Source: Parafrankia discariae
GTDB lineage: Bacteria > Actinomycetota > Actinomycetes > Frankiales > Frankiaceae
Direction of reading: 5' to 3'
Assembly (NCBI RefSeq): GCF_000373365.1
Contig: NZ_KB891103.1
Span: 181,474-245,473, forward strand
DNA length: 64,000 nucleotides
A program made the translations under genes and the position numbers. Shown here in pieces: positions 45,082 through 54,527 of the stretch (within the stretch, counting starts at the first letter, position 1; the number at the start of each line of letters is the position of its first letter). A model generated the notes under the pieces. The model searched no databases. It saw only the letters and a program-made list of their open reading frames with translations, and was not told the origin of the DNA.

Positions 45082-45726
45082 ATGGCAAGGATCGTTGTTC
45101 TCGGTGCCGGTGGTCAGGTAGGCCGGTCCATCGTCGCCGAAGCCGTCAAGCGCGGCCACGAGGTCACGGCGGTCGACCAGGACCAGAACGCGCTGAAGGG
45201 GGTTCCCCGCCAGGCCAACGCCGTCACCGGGGACTTCACCTCGCGCGACACGGTCCAGCAGCAGGCGCAGAACGCGGACGTGGTCGTGGTCGCCCTCGCC
45301 GGCTCCGCCCGGCCCGAGCACGCGAACACCGCGCGCGCGGTCGTCGAGGTGGCGAACAAGCTGGGCGCCAAGGCACCCGCGGTCATCCACGTCGGCAACG
45401 GCGGGCTGCTGGAGAACGCCGACGGCGAGCGCATCGTCGACACCCAGGAATTCCCCGCGGCCGAGCGCAAGGAGGCCCTCGACCAGGCCGACGCGCTCGA
45501 CGTGCTGCGGGCCGCCAAGCACAACCTCAAGTGGACCTACGTCACCCCGCCGCCGCGCAACTTCGGTCCGGGCCGCCGGCGGGAGGCCTACCGCACGGCC
45601 GGCGACCGCCCGGTGACCGACGCCCAGGGCAACATCGGGATCTCGTACGAGGATTTCGCGTTCGCCGTCCTGGACGAGGCGGAGAAGCCGCGGTTCCGCA
45701 ACAAGCGTTACACGGTGGGGTACTGA
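45082..45726 (+). CDS. NAD(P)-binding Rossmann protein (atypical SDR)
   Basis: A 214-residue protein. The N-terminal dinucleotide motif VVLGAGGQVGRSI is of the GxxGxxG type. It also has VTGDFTSRDTVQ (nucleotide-specificity region), VIHVGNGGLLE and a late TYVTPPPRNFGPG. It belongs with short, non-catalytic-tetrad SDR proteins (NAD(P)H-binding/NmrA-like). ATG 45082 has GGAGG six bases upstream. Substrate unknown. It ends in a terminator shared with the convergent decarboxylase gene. Confidence 0.82.
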   Translation: MARIVVLGAGGQVGRSIVAEAVKRGHEVTAVDQDQNALKGVPRQANAVTGDFTSRDTVQQQAQNADVVVVALAGSARPEHANTARAVVEVANKLGAKAPAVIHVGNGGLLENADGERIVDTQEFPAAERKEALDQADALDVLRAAKHNLKWTYVTPPPRNFGPGRRREAYRTAGDRPVTDAQGNIGISYEDFAFAVLDEAEKPRFRNKRYTVGY

Positions 45727-45771
45727 CCGCCCGCCCGACAAGCTCGGTAGCTCGGTAGCTCGACAGGGAAA

Positions 45772-45808
45772 GCCGGGCCTCCGGCCGAACTCCGGTCGGA
45801 GGCCCGGC
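45772..45808. terminator. Hairpin between convergent genes
   Basis: GCCGGGCCTCCG pairs with CGGAGGCCCGGC, and inside it CCG with CGG after one mismatch. It lies midway between the stops at 45726 and 45839 and may serve both strands. Confidence 0.7.
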
Positions 45809-45838
45809 CACAACCGCCGGTGAGACCCGTTCCGGCGT

Positions 45839-47218
45839 TCAGACCATGGTGGCGAGAATCAGGTCGATGTCCTCCGGCGTGGTCGCCGGATTGACGATCG
45901 CGAACCGGGTGACCGTCTCCTGCCGGTGCACGGTCGGGGTCACGAACGCGAGCCCCTCGGCGAGCAGTCGTTCCGTCCACCGGTGGTAGTTCTCCGCCGG
46001 CCAGCCAAGGCGGCGGAACACGACGACCGAGAGCTCCGGTTCGCGCACGAGCTCCACGAACGGCAGGGCCCGGATGTGCTCGGCCGCCGTCCGCGCGGTC
46101 GCCAGGCAACGCTCGACCGCGGAGCCGTACGCGCGGGTCCCGTAGGTGGCGAGCGAGAACCAGAACGGCAGACCGCGGGCCCGCCGGGAGAGCCCGACCT
46201 CGTAGTCCGAGGGGTTCCAGGCCCCGGGCGTGTCGAGTACCTCCAGGTAGCCCGCCTGCTGCGCGTGGGCGGCCCGGGCCGCGGCCGGGTCCCGGTACAC
46301 CAGCGCGCAGGCGTCGAACGGCGCGAACAGCCACTTGTGCGGGTCGACGATGAAGGAGTCGGCATCCTCGATGCCGTCGAACAGGTGCCGCACGGACGCG
46401 GCGGCGGCACCCGCCAGGCCGTAGGCCCCGTCGACGTGGACCCAGACCTGGTGCCGGCGGCAGGCGTCGACGACACCGCGGATGTCGTCGACGATCCCGA
46501 ACTGGGTGCTGCCGGCGGTGGCCACCACGGCGAACACCCCGCCGTCACCGGCGAGCTCGTCGAGCGCCGCGGCCACCGCCCCGCCGGTCAGCCGCCCGCC
46601 CTCGTCGGTCGGGACGACCACCAGGTCGACGTCCATCACCTCGGCCGCCTGGCGCAGCGAGGAGTGCGCCTCGGAGCCGCACAGGAACCGCCAGCGCGGC
46701 GGTGGGGAGAGCCCACGGGCCGCCCGGCGTGCCCGGACGGCGTGCCGCGCGGCGACGAGCGCGGAGACGTTGCCGACCGTCCCGCCCTGAACGAACACCC
46801 CGCCGGCCCCCGCCGGGAAGCCGACGAGGTCGGACAGCCAGCGCAGCGCCTCGTTCTCGGCGTGGACGGCGCCGCCGCCCTCCAGCCAGCTCCCGCCGTA
46901 GATCGACGAGGCGCCGACCACCAGGTCGAACAGGATCGCCGCCCGGGTCGGCGCGGCCGGGATGAAGGCGAGGTTGCGCGGGTGGTCCGCCGAGATACAG
47001 GCACGCGACAGCACCTCGTCGAACACCCGCAGGGCGGCCAGGCCGCCGATGCCCTCCGGGGTGATCGTGCGCCCGGCCCGCGCGGCCAGCTCGGCCGGTG
47101 GGCTCGGCCCGTCCAGCGGAACGGGATCGAGACTCATCCGAGTGCGGGCGTAATCCACCACCGCCTGGACGAGCTCCGGGCGCTGCGCGCCGAAGATCGG
47201 CACATCGAATGGGTGCAC
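45839..47218 (-). CDS. PLP-dependent group II amino-acid decarboxylase
   Basis: A 459-residue fold-type I enzyme of the aromatic-L-amino-acid/diaminobutyrate/glutamate decarboxylase family. The PLP lysine is in FIVDPHKWLFAPFD; also seen are VFVQGGTVGNVSALVAAR, VWVHVDGAYGLAGAAAAS (the Asp binding pyridine N) and ADHPRNLAFIPAAPT. The substrate is probably an aromatic amino acid, but that is not decided by sequence. GTG 47218 is chosen: TAGACT lies 7 nt upstream (leaderless-type) and the family N-terminus begins there. The frame is open to 47290 without similarity. Confidence 0.88.
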   Translation of the reverse strand: MHPFDVPIFGAQRPELVQAVVDYARTRMSLDPVPLDGPSPPAELAARAGRTITPEGIGGLAALRVFDEVLSRACISADHPRNLAFIPAAPTRAAILFDLVVGASSIYGGSWLEGGGAVHAENEALRWLSDLVGFPAGAGGVFVQGGTVGNVSALVAARHAVRARRAARGLSPPPRWRFLCGSEAHSSLRQAAEVMDVDLVVVPTDEGGRLTGGAVAAALDELAGDGGVFAVVATAGSTQFGIVDDIRGVVDACRRHQVWVHVDGAYGLAGAAAASVRHLFDGIEDADSFIVDPHKWLFAPFDACALVYRDPAAARAAHAQQAGYLEVLDTPGAWNPSDYEVGLSRRARGLPFWFSLATYGTRAYGSAVERCLATARTAAEHIRALPFVELVREPELSVVVFRRLGWPAENYHRWTERLLAEGLAFVTPTVHRQETVTRFAIVNPATTPEDIDLILATMV

Positions 47219-47225
47219 CCGGCGC

Positions 47226-47231
47226 AGTCTA
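47226..47231 (-). promoter_or_regulatory. Leaderless-type -10 box of the decarboxylase gene
   Basis: TAGACT on the minus strand ends 7 nt before GTG 47218, and no ribosome binding site is present. Confidence 0.5.
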
Positions 47232-47354
47232 GGTCTCCGCCGGAGCGTTGCCGAAAGGATCACACCAGCGCGCGTACTGGACCAATCCAACGATCACCGG
47301 GCAGCGCCGGTGACACCGGACGGACAAATACCCGCCTGGTGGACGGCGATCGCC

Positions 47355-47435
47355 CTAGTTGCCGCGCTGACGCCGCACGAGGAAACCGCCGCCAACGAGA
47401 GCAACCAGCATGACGATCATTCCGATGCGCTTCAT
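47355..47435 (-). CDS. 26-residue single-pass membrane peptide
   Basis: A short frame from ATG 47435 with a strong GGAGGTG four bases upstream. The product is Met-Lys-Arg, then a hydrophobic core IGMIVMLVALVGGGFLV, then RRQRGN. The positive-hydrophobic-positive layout suggests a membrane micropeptide or the remains of a very short signal-anchored protein. No family recognised. It stands alone between the decarboxylase gene and a secreted-protein gene on the same strand. Confidence 0.55.
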   Translation of the reverse strand: MKRIGMIVMLVALVGGGFLVRRQRGN

Positions 47436-47728
47436 GAGACACCTCCACGATGAGGACCGGTGACCGCCGGGGTACCGGGGATCACCGCGTTCAGGGGCAC
47501 AACATACCGGCTGATCGGGGCTCGGTCGCACCGCCATGCGGAAATGAAGAACCGTTGTCCGAATCCGGTCTTTGCCGGCCCCGAGCCCACCTGTGACACA
47601 CCGCCGGAAGGCCCGCCACCCGGGCCCGGGTGGGTTGGCGCCGCGGCGGGGACCCGGGCGGCGCGACGGCCGGACACCGGGTCCCCGCGGTCCTCCAACG
47701 CTCGGCGCCGGTCACGTACCGGCGGCGC

Positions 47729-48265
47729 TCAGGAGAGGCCGAGCAGGAGGTTCAGAATGTTGAGCAGCTGCGTCACGCCCAGCACGTCGAGCAGGTTCGT
47801 CACGCCGCAGAGCAGGTTCCCCACCAGATTCCCGAGCCCGGCCTGCGCGGTGATGTTCAGAACCACCTGGTTGAGGTCGACCACCAGGCCGAGGACGTCC
47901 AGGTGAAGCGGTCCGAGTACCAGGTTCAGGACGTCGCAGCCGAGCGGGGTCGCCGCGGCGGTCACCGGTGTCGCGACGGCCTGGCTCACCGGTTCGGTGG
48001 CACCGGTCGCGGTGTCGGTGGCCGTTCCGGTGACGGTGCCCAGCGCGACGAGCTCACCGGCGCGCTGCTCGAATCCCGTGGTGGTGAAGGTGCCGTCGAA
48101 GGCGGTGGTCCCGTTCCGGCCCGAAACCGGCGTGGAGAATCCCTCCACCACGGCCGCCGGCGCGGCACCGGCGGAGGACGCGGTCGCGACCGATCCGACC
48201 AACAGCCCCGTCGCCACGAGCACGGCGATCGAGATCGCTCTCCTCGCCCGGGTCATTCTTCTCAT
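47729..48265 (-). CDS. Secreted protein of unknown function
   Basis: A 178-residue protein with a clear signal peptide (MRRMTRARR, then AISIAVLVATGLLVGSVA, cleavage likely after SSAGAA). The mature part has a beta-like Thr/Gly region and then a hydrophobic domain rich in Leu/Asn/Val with LGCDVLNLVLGPLHLDVLGL and NLLCGVTNLLD, with two cysteines. Such Leu-rich secreted proteins recur in actinobacteria without known role. ATG 48265 has GGAGGAAGG upstream. Confidence 0.7.
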   Translation of the reverse strand: MRRMTRARRAISIAVLVATGLLVGSVATASSAGAAPAAVVEGFSTPVSGRNGTTAFDGTFTTTGFEQRAGELVALGTVTGTATDTATGATEPVSQAVATPVTAAATPLGCDVLNLVLGPLHLDVLGLVVDLNQVVLNITAQAGLGNLVGNLLCGVTNLLDVLGVTQLLNILNLLLGLS

Positions 48266-48484
48266 TCGCGTTCCTTCCTCCGGTGTGCGTCATGGAGCGC
48301 GCGCCCCACCCGTGCCGTTCTGCGCCAATCACTCCGCACTAAACGTCGGCGTCCGGACCGCCCGCGTCCCGGAACGCGTTCACGCAGGTCGCGGCGAATG
48401 AATTGTTTTTCTTTCGGCCACCGGCCGGGCCACGGCCGCGCGGGTCTCGCGGGTAATCACGGCACCGGACGGCGCCCGCTGTTA

Positions 48485-48532
48485 GCTTGCAGGACAGCTA
48501 GCTTTCAGGACAGCTGGCTTTCAAGGACAGCA
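48485..48532. repeat. Three tandem 16-bp direct repeats upstream of the LLM gene
   Basis: GCTTGCAGGACAGCTA, GCTTTCAGGACAGCTG and GCTTTCAAGGACAGCA follow one another, ending 22 bp before the GTG. They could be activator or repressor sites spaced about 1.5 helical turns apart. Confidence 0.6.
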
Positions 48533-48554
48533 GAGCCACCCGGGAGGCGGCAGC

Positions 48555-49613
48555 GTGAAGGTCGACAGCACCCTGGGCACGCTGGACGCCGCCGCCGGCC
48601 AGGCCCGCGCCGCGGAGGCCGCAGGCTACGACGCGGTCTGGACCGGCGAGGTGAACCAGGACCCGTTCCTCCCGCTGACCCTCGCCGCGGACGCGACGTC
48701 CACGGTCGGGGTGGGCACCTCGATCACGGTCGCACTGGCGCGCTCCCCGATGTCGCTGGCGTACACCGCGCACGACCTGCACGCGTTCTCCGGTGGGCGG
48801 CTCCGGCTCGGCCTCGGCTCGCAGGTGAAGGCGCACATCACCCGTCGTTACTCGATGCCGTGGGGCCGGCCGGCGCCGCAGCTGCGCGAGTTCGTCCTGG
48901 CGCTGCGCGCGATCTGGTCGTCCTGGTCGGAGGGCACCCCGCTCGCCTTCGAGGGCGAGTACTACCGACACACGCTGATGCCGCCGGCGTTCGTCCCGAA
49001 GCCGCACCCCCACGGGCCGCCCCCGGTGCTCCTCGCCGGCGTCGGGGACGGCATGACCCGGGTCGCGGGCGAGGTCGCCGACGGGTTCCTGTGCCACTGG
49101 TTCACCAGCCCGCGCTGGATCCGTGAGCACACCATTCCCGCGCTGCTGGCGGGCCGGCAGCGGGCGGGCCGCACGCTGGACGGCTTCGACGTCATCGCCG
49201 GCGGGTTCGTGGCCACCGGCACCGACCAGGAGATCACCGAGGGGCTGGCGCGGATGCGCGCCCAGATCTCGTTCTACGGGTCGACCCCGGCCTACCGGCC
49301 CGTGCTCGAGCTGCACGGCTGGGGCGACCTCGGCAGCGAGCTGACCACGCTGTCCCGGCGGAACCGGTGGACCGACATGGCCGCCCTGATCGACGACGAG
49401 GTCGTCGAGGCCTTCGGCATCGTCGCGGCCCCGGCGGACGTCCCCGCCCGCATCGCCGAGCGCCTCGGCGGCCTGGCCACCCGCACGACGTTCACGCCGC
49501 CGCCGTCGTTCGGCCCGGAGCAGACCCGGGAGACCCTGGCCGCCATCCAGGCGATCCCGGGCCCCGCGTGGCATGTGCCCGGCGGGGCCCGGGAGGGCTC
49601 GCTCAGACCTTGA
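48555..49613 (+). CDS. LLM-class (F420-type) oxidoreductase
   Basis: A 352-residue TIM-barrel luciferase-like monooxygenase-family protein (TIGR03617-type). It has AAGYDAVWTGEVNQDPFLPL, VGVGTSITVALARSPMSLAY, HAFSGGRLRLGLGSQVKAH, and LLAGVGDGMTRVAGEVADGF. These match actinobacterial F420-dependent rather than FMN-bioluminescent members, though the cofactor is inferred. GTG 48555 follows GGGAGG. Its 3' end overlaps the convergent P450 gene by 11 bp. Confidence 0.87.
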   Translation: MKVDSTLGTLDAAAGQARAAEAAGYDAVWTGEVNQDPFLPLTLAADATSTVGVGTSITVALARSPMSLAYTAHDLHAFSGGRLRLGLGSQVKAHITRRYSMPWGRPAPQLREFVLALRAIWSSWSEGTPLAFEGEYYRHTLMPPAFVPKPHPHGPPPVLLAGVGDGMTRVAGEVADGFLCHWFTSPRWIREHTIPALLAGRQRAGRTLDGFDVIAGGFVATGTDQEITEGLARMRAQISFYGSTPAYRPVLELHGWGDLGSELTTLSRRNRWTDMAALIDDEVVEAFGIVAAPADVPARIAERLGGLATRTTFTPPPSFGPEQTRETLAAIQAIPGPAWHVPGGAREGSLRP

Positions 49614-50790
49614 TCGGCAGCTTCTCGTAGCCGCGCACGGTGCTGGTGTGCAGGCGCACGGCGTTGTCCCGGTCGACCTCGTAGTCCGGGAAGCGGCGCA
49701 GGGTCTCCTCCAGCGCGATCCGGCCCTCCATCCGGGCGAGCGCGGCGCCGAGGCAGAAGTGCGGGCCGCGGCCGAAGGCCAGGTGGCTGTCGAACCTGCG
49801 CCGGATGTCGTAGCGGTCGGCGTCCGGGTACTTGCGCTCGTCACGGTTCGCCGACGAGGTGAGCAGCAGGATCCTGGACTTGGCCGGGATCGTGGTGCCG
49901 TGCAGCTCGACCTCGCGCAGGTTCACCCGGCCCTGGACCGGGGAGGGCGACTCGTAGCGCAGCGTCTCCTCGACGGCGTTGCCCAGCAGCGACGGGTCGG
50001 CGACCAGCTCGGCGCGCTGGTCCGGGTGGGCCTCGAGCAGGTCCCCGGCCCAGCCGAGCAGCCGGGCGACCGTCTCGGTGCCGGCGGCGACGAGCAGGTT
50101 GGTGAAGTCGGCGGCCTCGGAGGTGGTGAGCCGGCGGGTGCCCTCGTCGGTGGTGATCTCGGCCTCGGCCAGGCCGGTCATCATGTCGTCACGCGGGGCC
50201 GTGCGCCGCGCGTCGATCTGCTCGGAGAAGTAGGTGTGCAGCTTGATCTGGGCGGCGAAGGAGACATCGTTGATCATCCCCTTGCCCTCCTCGATGTGGA
50301 AGGTCTGGTCGATCGTCTGCCGGATCTCCTCCCGGTCGGCGTCGTCGACGCCGATGAGCTTGGAGATGACCAGTGAGGGAAGCAGGGCGGCGAAGTCCTG
50401 GACGTAGTCGAACCCGCCGCCGCCGATCCGGGGATCCAGCAGCTCCGCGCAGATCTCGCGGATGCTCCCCTCGAGCCCGCCGACCCGGCGCGGCGTGAAC
50501 GCCCGCGAGACCAGGACGCGCAGCAGGGTGTGGGTGGGTGGGTCCATGAAGATGATCTGTCCGGTGGTGAACGGCTCCGGCCCCATGAGTTCGAGGACCG
50601 TGCCGTGCGCCGAGCTGTACGTCTCGGGTTCGACATGGGCGGCGTCCACGTCCGCGTGCCGGGAGAGCGCGTAGAAGTCGTGCTTCTCGTTGCGGTAGAC
50701 CGGTGCCTCGTCCCGCAGCCGGCGCCACAGCGGATGCGGGTCGACGTCGATGACCTTGTCGAACGGGTCCCAGTACAGGTCTTCCGTCAC
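49603..50790 (-). CDS. Cytochrome P450
   Basis: A 395-residue soluble P450. The I-helix oxygen-activation motif is LLVAAGTETVARL, the ExxR is in EETLRYESP, and the haem-binding loop is FGRGPHFCLGAALAR with the axial Cys. The sequence type is close to actinobacterial CYP families acting on steroids/terpenes or aromatic compounds; substrate unknown. GTG 50790 has AAGGG seven bases upstream. No ferredoxin gene is adjacent. Confidence 0.93.
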   Translation of the reverse strand: MTEDLYWDPFDKVIDVDPHPLWRRLRDEAPVYRNEKHDFYALSRHADVDAAHVEPETYSSAHGTVLELMGPEPFTTGQIIFMDPPTHTLLRVLVSRAFTPRRVGGLEGSIREICAELLDPRIGGGGFDYVQDFAALLPSLVISKLIGVDDADREEIRQTIDQTFHIEEGKGMINDVSFAAQIKLHTYFSEQIDARRTAPRDDMMTGLAEAEITTDEGTRRLTTSEAADFTNLLVAAGTETVARLLGWAGDLLEAHPDQRAELVADPSLLGNAVEETLRYESPSPVQGRVNLREVELHGTTIPAKSRILLLTSSANRDERKYPDADRYDIRRRFDSHLAFGRGPHFCLGAALARMEGRIALEETLRRFPDYEVDRDNAVRLHTSTVRGYEKLPIKV

Positions 50791-50882
50791 GGTTGAGCCC
50801 TTCTGTGCTCAGAACACGTCTCCGCCAGTTCGTCAACGCTTAGGAGCAGATTGGCGTGGGACCCACTCCACGAGCAAGGGAC

Positions 50883-53216
50883 CTAACCTGACAGTACGGG
50901 GCGAGTCGGGCGGCGGTCCGGCTCGAACCGCCGCAGCCGGAGGCTGTTCCCAACCACGAACACCGAGCTGAACGCCATCGCCGCCCCGGCGAGCATCGGA
51001 TTGAGCAGGCCGGCGGCGGCCAGCGGCAACGCGGCCACGTTGTAGGCGAACGCCCAGAACAGGTTCCCCCGGATCGTCCGCAGGGTGCGCCGGGCCAGCC
51101 CGATGGCGTCGGCCACCGACCGCAGGTCGCCGCGGACCAGCGTCAGGTCGCCGGCCTCGATCGCCGCGTCGGTGCCCGTCCCCATCGCCAGGCCGAGGTC
51201 GGCCTGGGCGAGTGCCGCCGCGTCGTTGACGCCGTCCCCGACCATCGCGACGACTCTGCCCTCGGCCTGCAGCCGGCGCACGGCCTCGATCTTGCCCGCG
51301 GGCAGGACGTCCGCGATCACGTCCGCGGGCGCGATCCCGACCTCGGCCGCCACGGCCCGGGCGACGGTCGGGTTGTCCCCGGTCAGCAGCATCGGACGCA
51401 GCCCCAGCCCGCGCAGCCGGCCGATGGCCGAGGCCGAGGTCGGCCTGAGGGCGTCGGCGACCGCCAGCACGCCCCGGGCCCGGCCGTCCCAGGCCACCGC
51501 GACGGCCGTGCGCCCGGCGTCCTGCGCGCGCCGCGCCGCCCGGGCCAGCTCCGCCGGCAGCGGCTGCGACCACTCGGCGAGCAGGCGCGGCCTGCCGACG
51601 AGGACGGCCCGCCCCTCGACCACCCCCCGCACCCCGAGACCTTCGAGACTGGCGAACTCCGCCACGGCCGGCAGCGGCCCGGGCGCGGCCCGGCTGATCG
51701 CCCGCCCGACCGGATGCTCCGAGGCGTGCTCCACCGCGCCGGCGAACCGCAGCACCTCGGCCGGGTCCTCGCCGGGGGCGACCGCGACGTCCAGGAGCGT
51801 CATCTGCCCGGTGGTCACCGTGCCCGTCTTGTCCAGGACGATCGTGTCGACCCGGCGGGTCGACTCCAACACCTCCGGGCCCTTGATCAGGATGCCGAGC
51901 TGGGCCCCGCGGCCGGTGCCGACCAGGAGCGCCATCGGGGTGGCCAGCCCCAGCGCGCACGGGCAGGCGACGATCAGGACGGCCACCGCGGCGGTGAAGG
52001 CCGCGGTCAGCCCCGCGCCGGCGCCCCACCAGTAGCCGAGCGTCGCGACGGCGAGGCCGATCACGATCGGCACGAAGACCCCGGAGACACGGTCGGCGAG
52101 CCGCTGCACCGGGGCCTTCCCGCTCTGTGCCTCCTCGACGAGCCGCGCCAGCTGCGCGAGCTGGGTGTCGGCCCCGATCCGGCCGGCGCGCACGACGAGC
52201 CGTCCACCGGCGTTGAGGGTCGCGCCGACGACCGCGTCCCCCGGCCGGACCTCCACCGGCACCGACTCCCCCGTCAGCATCGACGCGTCCACCGCCGAGA
52301 CGCCCTCGACCACCGTGCCGTCCGTGGCGATCTTCTCGCCGGGACGGACGACGAACAGATCACCGACGGCGAGCGCCCCGATGGCCACCCGGGTCTCCCG
52401 ACCGTCGCGCAGGACGGCGACGTCCCGGGCACCCAGGTCGAGCAGGGCGCGCAGCGCGGCACCGGCCCGCCGCTTCGCCCTGGCCTCGAAGAAACGGCCG
52501 GCCAGGATGAACGTGGTCACCCCGGCGGCGACCTCCAGGTAGATGCCGTCCGTCGCGGCGCCGCGGGAGACGTCCAGGCTGAAGCCGTGGGTCATGCCCG
52601 GCTCGCCGGCGTCGCCGAGGAACAGGGTGTAAAGCGACCAGCCGAAGGCCGCCAGCGTGCCCATCGAGATGAGGGTGTCCATGGTCGTCGCGCCGTGCCT
52701 CAGGTTCGCCCACGCCGCCCGGTGGAAGGGCCAGGCGCCCCAGCCGACGACGGGCGCGGCCAGCGTCAGCGACAGCCACTGCCAGTAGGTGAACTGCCAG
52801 GCCGGCACCATCGCCAGGACGATCACCGGAACGGACAGGGCCGTGCTGACGAGCAGTCGGTCGCGCGAGGCCCTCGTGCGCGCGTCGGTGCCCTCGGTGC
52901 TCTCGGCGCTCTCGGTGCCGCCGGGACCGCCGGTGCTGTCAGGGCTGCCCGGTGGCTCCACCGGCGCGGGGGGCGGCGGCAGGGCGGCCGTGTAGCCGGC
53001 CGCTCTCACCTGCGCCACGAGGCTCTCGGCCGGCAGGTCGGCGGGGAAGGTCACCCGGGCCTTCTCCGTCGCGTAGTTCACGGTCGCGGTGACCCCGGCC
53101 AGCCTGTTCAGCCGCTTCTCGACCCGGGCCGCGCAGGAGGCGCAGGTCATCCCGCCGATCAGCAGATCGACCTCGAGCCGGTCCGGCGGCGCGTCACTGG
53201 TCGACAACAAGCTCAT
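50883..53216 (-). CDS. copA: Copper-exporting P-type ATPase
   Basis: Exports Cu(I) using ATP. The 777-residue protein starts with one heavy-metal domain ([14 protein letters not shown]), followed by a Pro/Gly/Ser/Glu linker. Eight membrane segments include [12 protein letters not shown] (the CPC ion site). The A-domain has [10 protein letters not shown], the P-domain DKTGTVT (phosphorylated Asp) and [10 protein letters not shown], and the N-domain [11 protein letters not shown] CsoR-type palindrome lies 55 bp upstream. No copZ or csoR is adjacent. ATG 53216 has GGAGGG five bases upstream. Confidence 0.95.
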   Translation of the reverse strand: MSLLSTSDAPPDRLEVDLLIGGMTCASCAARVEKRLNRLAGVTATVNYATEKARVTFPADLPAESLVAQVRAAGYTAALPPPPAPVEPPGSPDSTGGPGGTESAESTEGTDARTRASRDRLLVSTALSVPVIVLAMVPAWQFTYWQWLSLTLAAPVVGWGAWPFHRAAWANLRHGATTMDTLISMGTLAAFGWSLYTLFLGDAGEPGMTHGFSLDVSRGAATDGIYLEVAAGVTTFILAGRFFEARAKRRAGAALRALLDLGARDVAVLRDGRETRVAIGALAVGDLFVVRPGEKIATDGTVVEGVSAVDASMLTGESVPVEVRPGDAVVGATLNAGGRLVVRAGRIGADTQLAQLARLVEEAQSGKAPVQRLADRVSGVFVPIVIGLAVATLGYWWGAGAGLTAAFTAAVAVLIVACPCALGLATPMALLVGTGRGAQLGILIKGPEVLESTRRVDTIVLDKTGTVTTGQMTLLDVAVAPGEDPAEVLRFAGAVEHASEHPVGRAISRAAPGPLPAVAEFASLEGLGVRGVVEGRAVLVGRPRLLAEWSQPLPAELARAARRAQDAGRTAVAVAWDGRARGVLAVADALRPTSASAIGRLRGLGLRPMLLTGDNPTVARAVAAEVGIAPADVIADVLPAGKIEAVRRLQAEGRVVAMVGDGVNDAAALAQADLGLAMGTGTDAAIEAGDLTLVRGDLRSVADAIGLARRTLRTIRGNLFWAFAYNVAALPLAAAGLLNPMLAGAAMAFSSVFVVGNSLRLRRFEPDRRPTRPVLSG

Positions 53217-53270
53217 CGGAGCCCTCCGCTCGTCGAGACGGTCGAGTCCTGCCTCCGCACCGCAAGTTAC

Positions 53271-53287
53271 ATACCCCTAGGGGGTAC
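53271..53287 (-). promoter_or_regulatory. CsoR-type copper operator
   Basis: On the minus strand GTACCCCCTAGGGGTAT, closely matching the CsoR/RicR consensus TACCCC-N-GGGGTA, in the promoter region of copA. Cu(I) should release the repressor and switch on copA. The repressor gene is not in this window. Confidence 0.8.
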
Positions 53288-53369
53288 CTGTCAAGCACGG
53301 GGGTCGCGAACGGGATGCGCGGCGGCTCCGCCGGCCTCGGGAGCGGTCGGCCTCGGGAGCCGGTCGGGC

Positions 53370-54527
53370 TCAGGAGCGGTCGGCGGTCGTCTCGAAGGCG
53401 ACCAGGGCGACGTCGTCGTCGGACTCGTCCGCGGCGGCGATGAGGCCGTCGGCCAGATCCTGGATCGGCAGGCGGGCCGGATCCAGCGGGCCACCGGCGG
53501 TCGCGCGGGCGCCGGGCGCGCGGTGGGCGGCCTCGACGGAGTCCGCGAACGCGGCCATCGTCTCAGTCAGCGGGCTCGAGCGGCGTTCCACCAGGCCGTC
53601 GGTGAACAGCAGCAGCCGGGCGCCCGGGTCGAGCGAGATGCTGTCCGCCTCCGGCGGCGGCGCCTCGATGCCGAGCAGGACCCCGGCGCCGCCGTTCCAG
53701 TAACGGACGCCGTCCCGGCCGACCAGCAGCGGCGGGAGGTGACCGGCGTTGACGACCGTGGCGCTCGACCGGTCGGGGGGAAGCACCACCACGCAGACCG
53801 TGGCGGTGGATTCGGGGTGGTGCGCCAGCATCAGCCGGTTCAGCCGCTCGACGACGGCGCGCGGCTCCTGGCCGTCGAAGGCGTAGGCGCGCAGCGAGTA
53901 GCGCAGCTCGGCCATGATCACCGCGGCGGCGAGGGAGTGGCCCTGCACGTCGCCGATGACGAGGACGGCGTCGCCGGCGGGTGTGTCGAAGGCGTCGAAG
54001 AAGTCGCCACCGATCTCCGCGTGGTCGGCGGAGGCGTGATAGCGGGCCGCGACCCGCAGGCCGGGCAGGTCGGGCAGGCCGGCGGGCAGCAGGCTCCGTT
54101 GCAGTGTGTGCGCGATCCGGTGCTCCTCGGCGAACCGCCGGGACTGCCGCAGCAGCGCGCCGACGGTGGCGAGGAACTCCTTGGGCTCGATCGGATCGAC
54201 GAGATAGGCGTCGGCCCCCTCGTCGAGCCCGGCGCTGCGGTCCGCCGAGTCGACGGCGATCGCGGAGACGTGCAGCACCGGTACCGCCGCGGACACCCGG
54301 TCGCCCTTGATCCGCCGGCACACCTCGATCCCCGACATGTCGGGCAGATGGACGTCGAGCACGGCCAGGTCAGGGGGGCGTTCGGCGAGCCGCAGCAGCG
54401 CCTCGCCCCCGGTCGCGGCCTCGACGACGAGGTAGCCGGTGCGGCGCAGCCAGCTGCCGAGGATGTAGCGCTTGCTCTCGCTGTCGTCCACCACGAGGAT
54501 CACGGCACGTTCAGTGACCATCTCCAC
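53370..54527 (-). CDS. Receiver-PP2C (RsbU-type) phosphatase, last gene of the stressosome operon
   Basis: A 385-residue protein. Receiver: LVVDDSESKRYILG, Asp in LAVLDVHLPDMSG; the usual Lys region reads AYLVDPIEPKEF. The PP2C/SpoIIE domain has EIGGDFFDAF, LVIGDVQGHSLAAA, LLLFTDGLVE and DDDVALVAF. It probably dephosphorylates an RsbV-like anti-anti-sigma factor when the receiver is activated by the upstream hybrid kinase. The start (GTG 54527 or ATG 54521) follows the kinase stop directly. Confidence 0.9.
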   Translation of the reverse strand: MEMVTERAVILVVDDSESKRYILGSWLRRTGYLVVEAATGGEALLRLAERPPDLAVLDVHLPDMSGIEVCRRIKGDRVSAAVPVLHVSAIAVDSADRSAGLDEGADAYLVDPIEPKEFLATVGALLRQSRRFAEEHRIAHTLQRSLLPAGLPDLPGLRVAARYHASADHAEIGGDFFDAFDTPAGDAVLVIGDVQGHSLAAAVIMAELRYSLRAYAFDGQEPRAVVERLNRLMLAHHPESTATVCVVVLPPDRSSATVVNAGHLPPLLVGRDGVRYWNGGAGVLLGIEAPPPEADSISLDPGARLLLFTDGLVERRSSPLTETMAAFADSVEAAHRAPGARATAGGPLDPARLPIQDLADGLIAAADESDDDVALVAFETTADRS

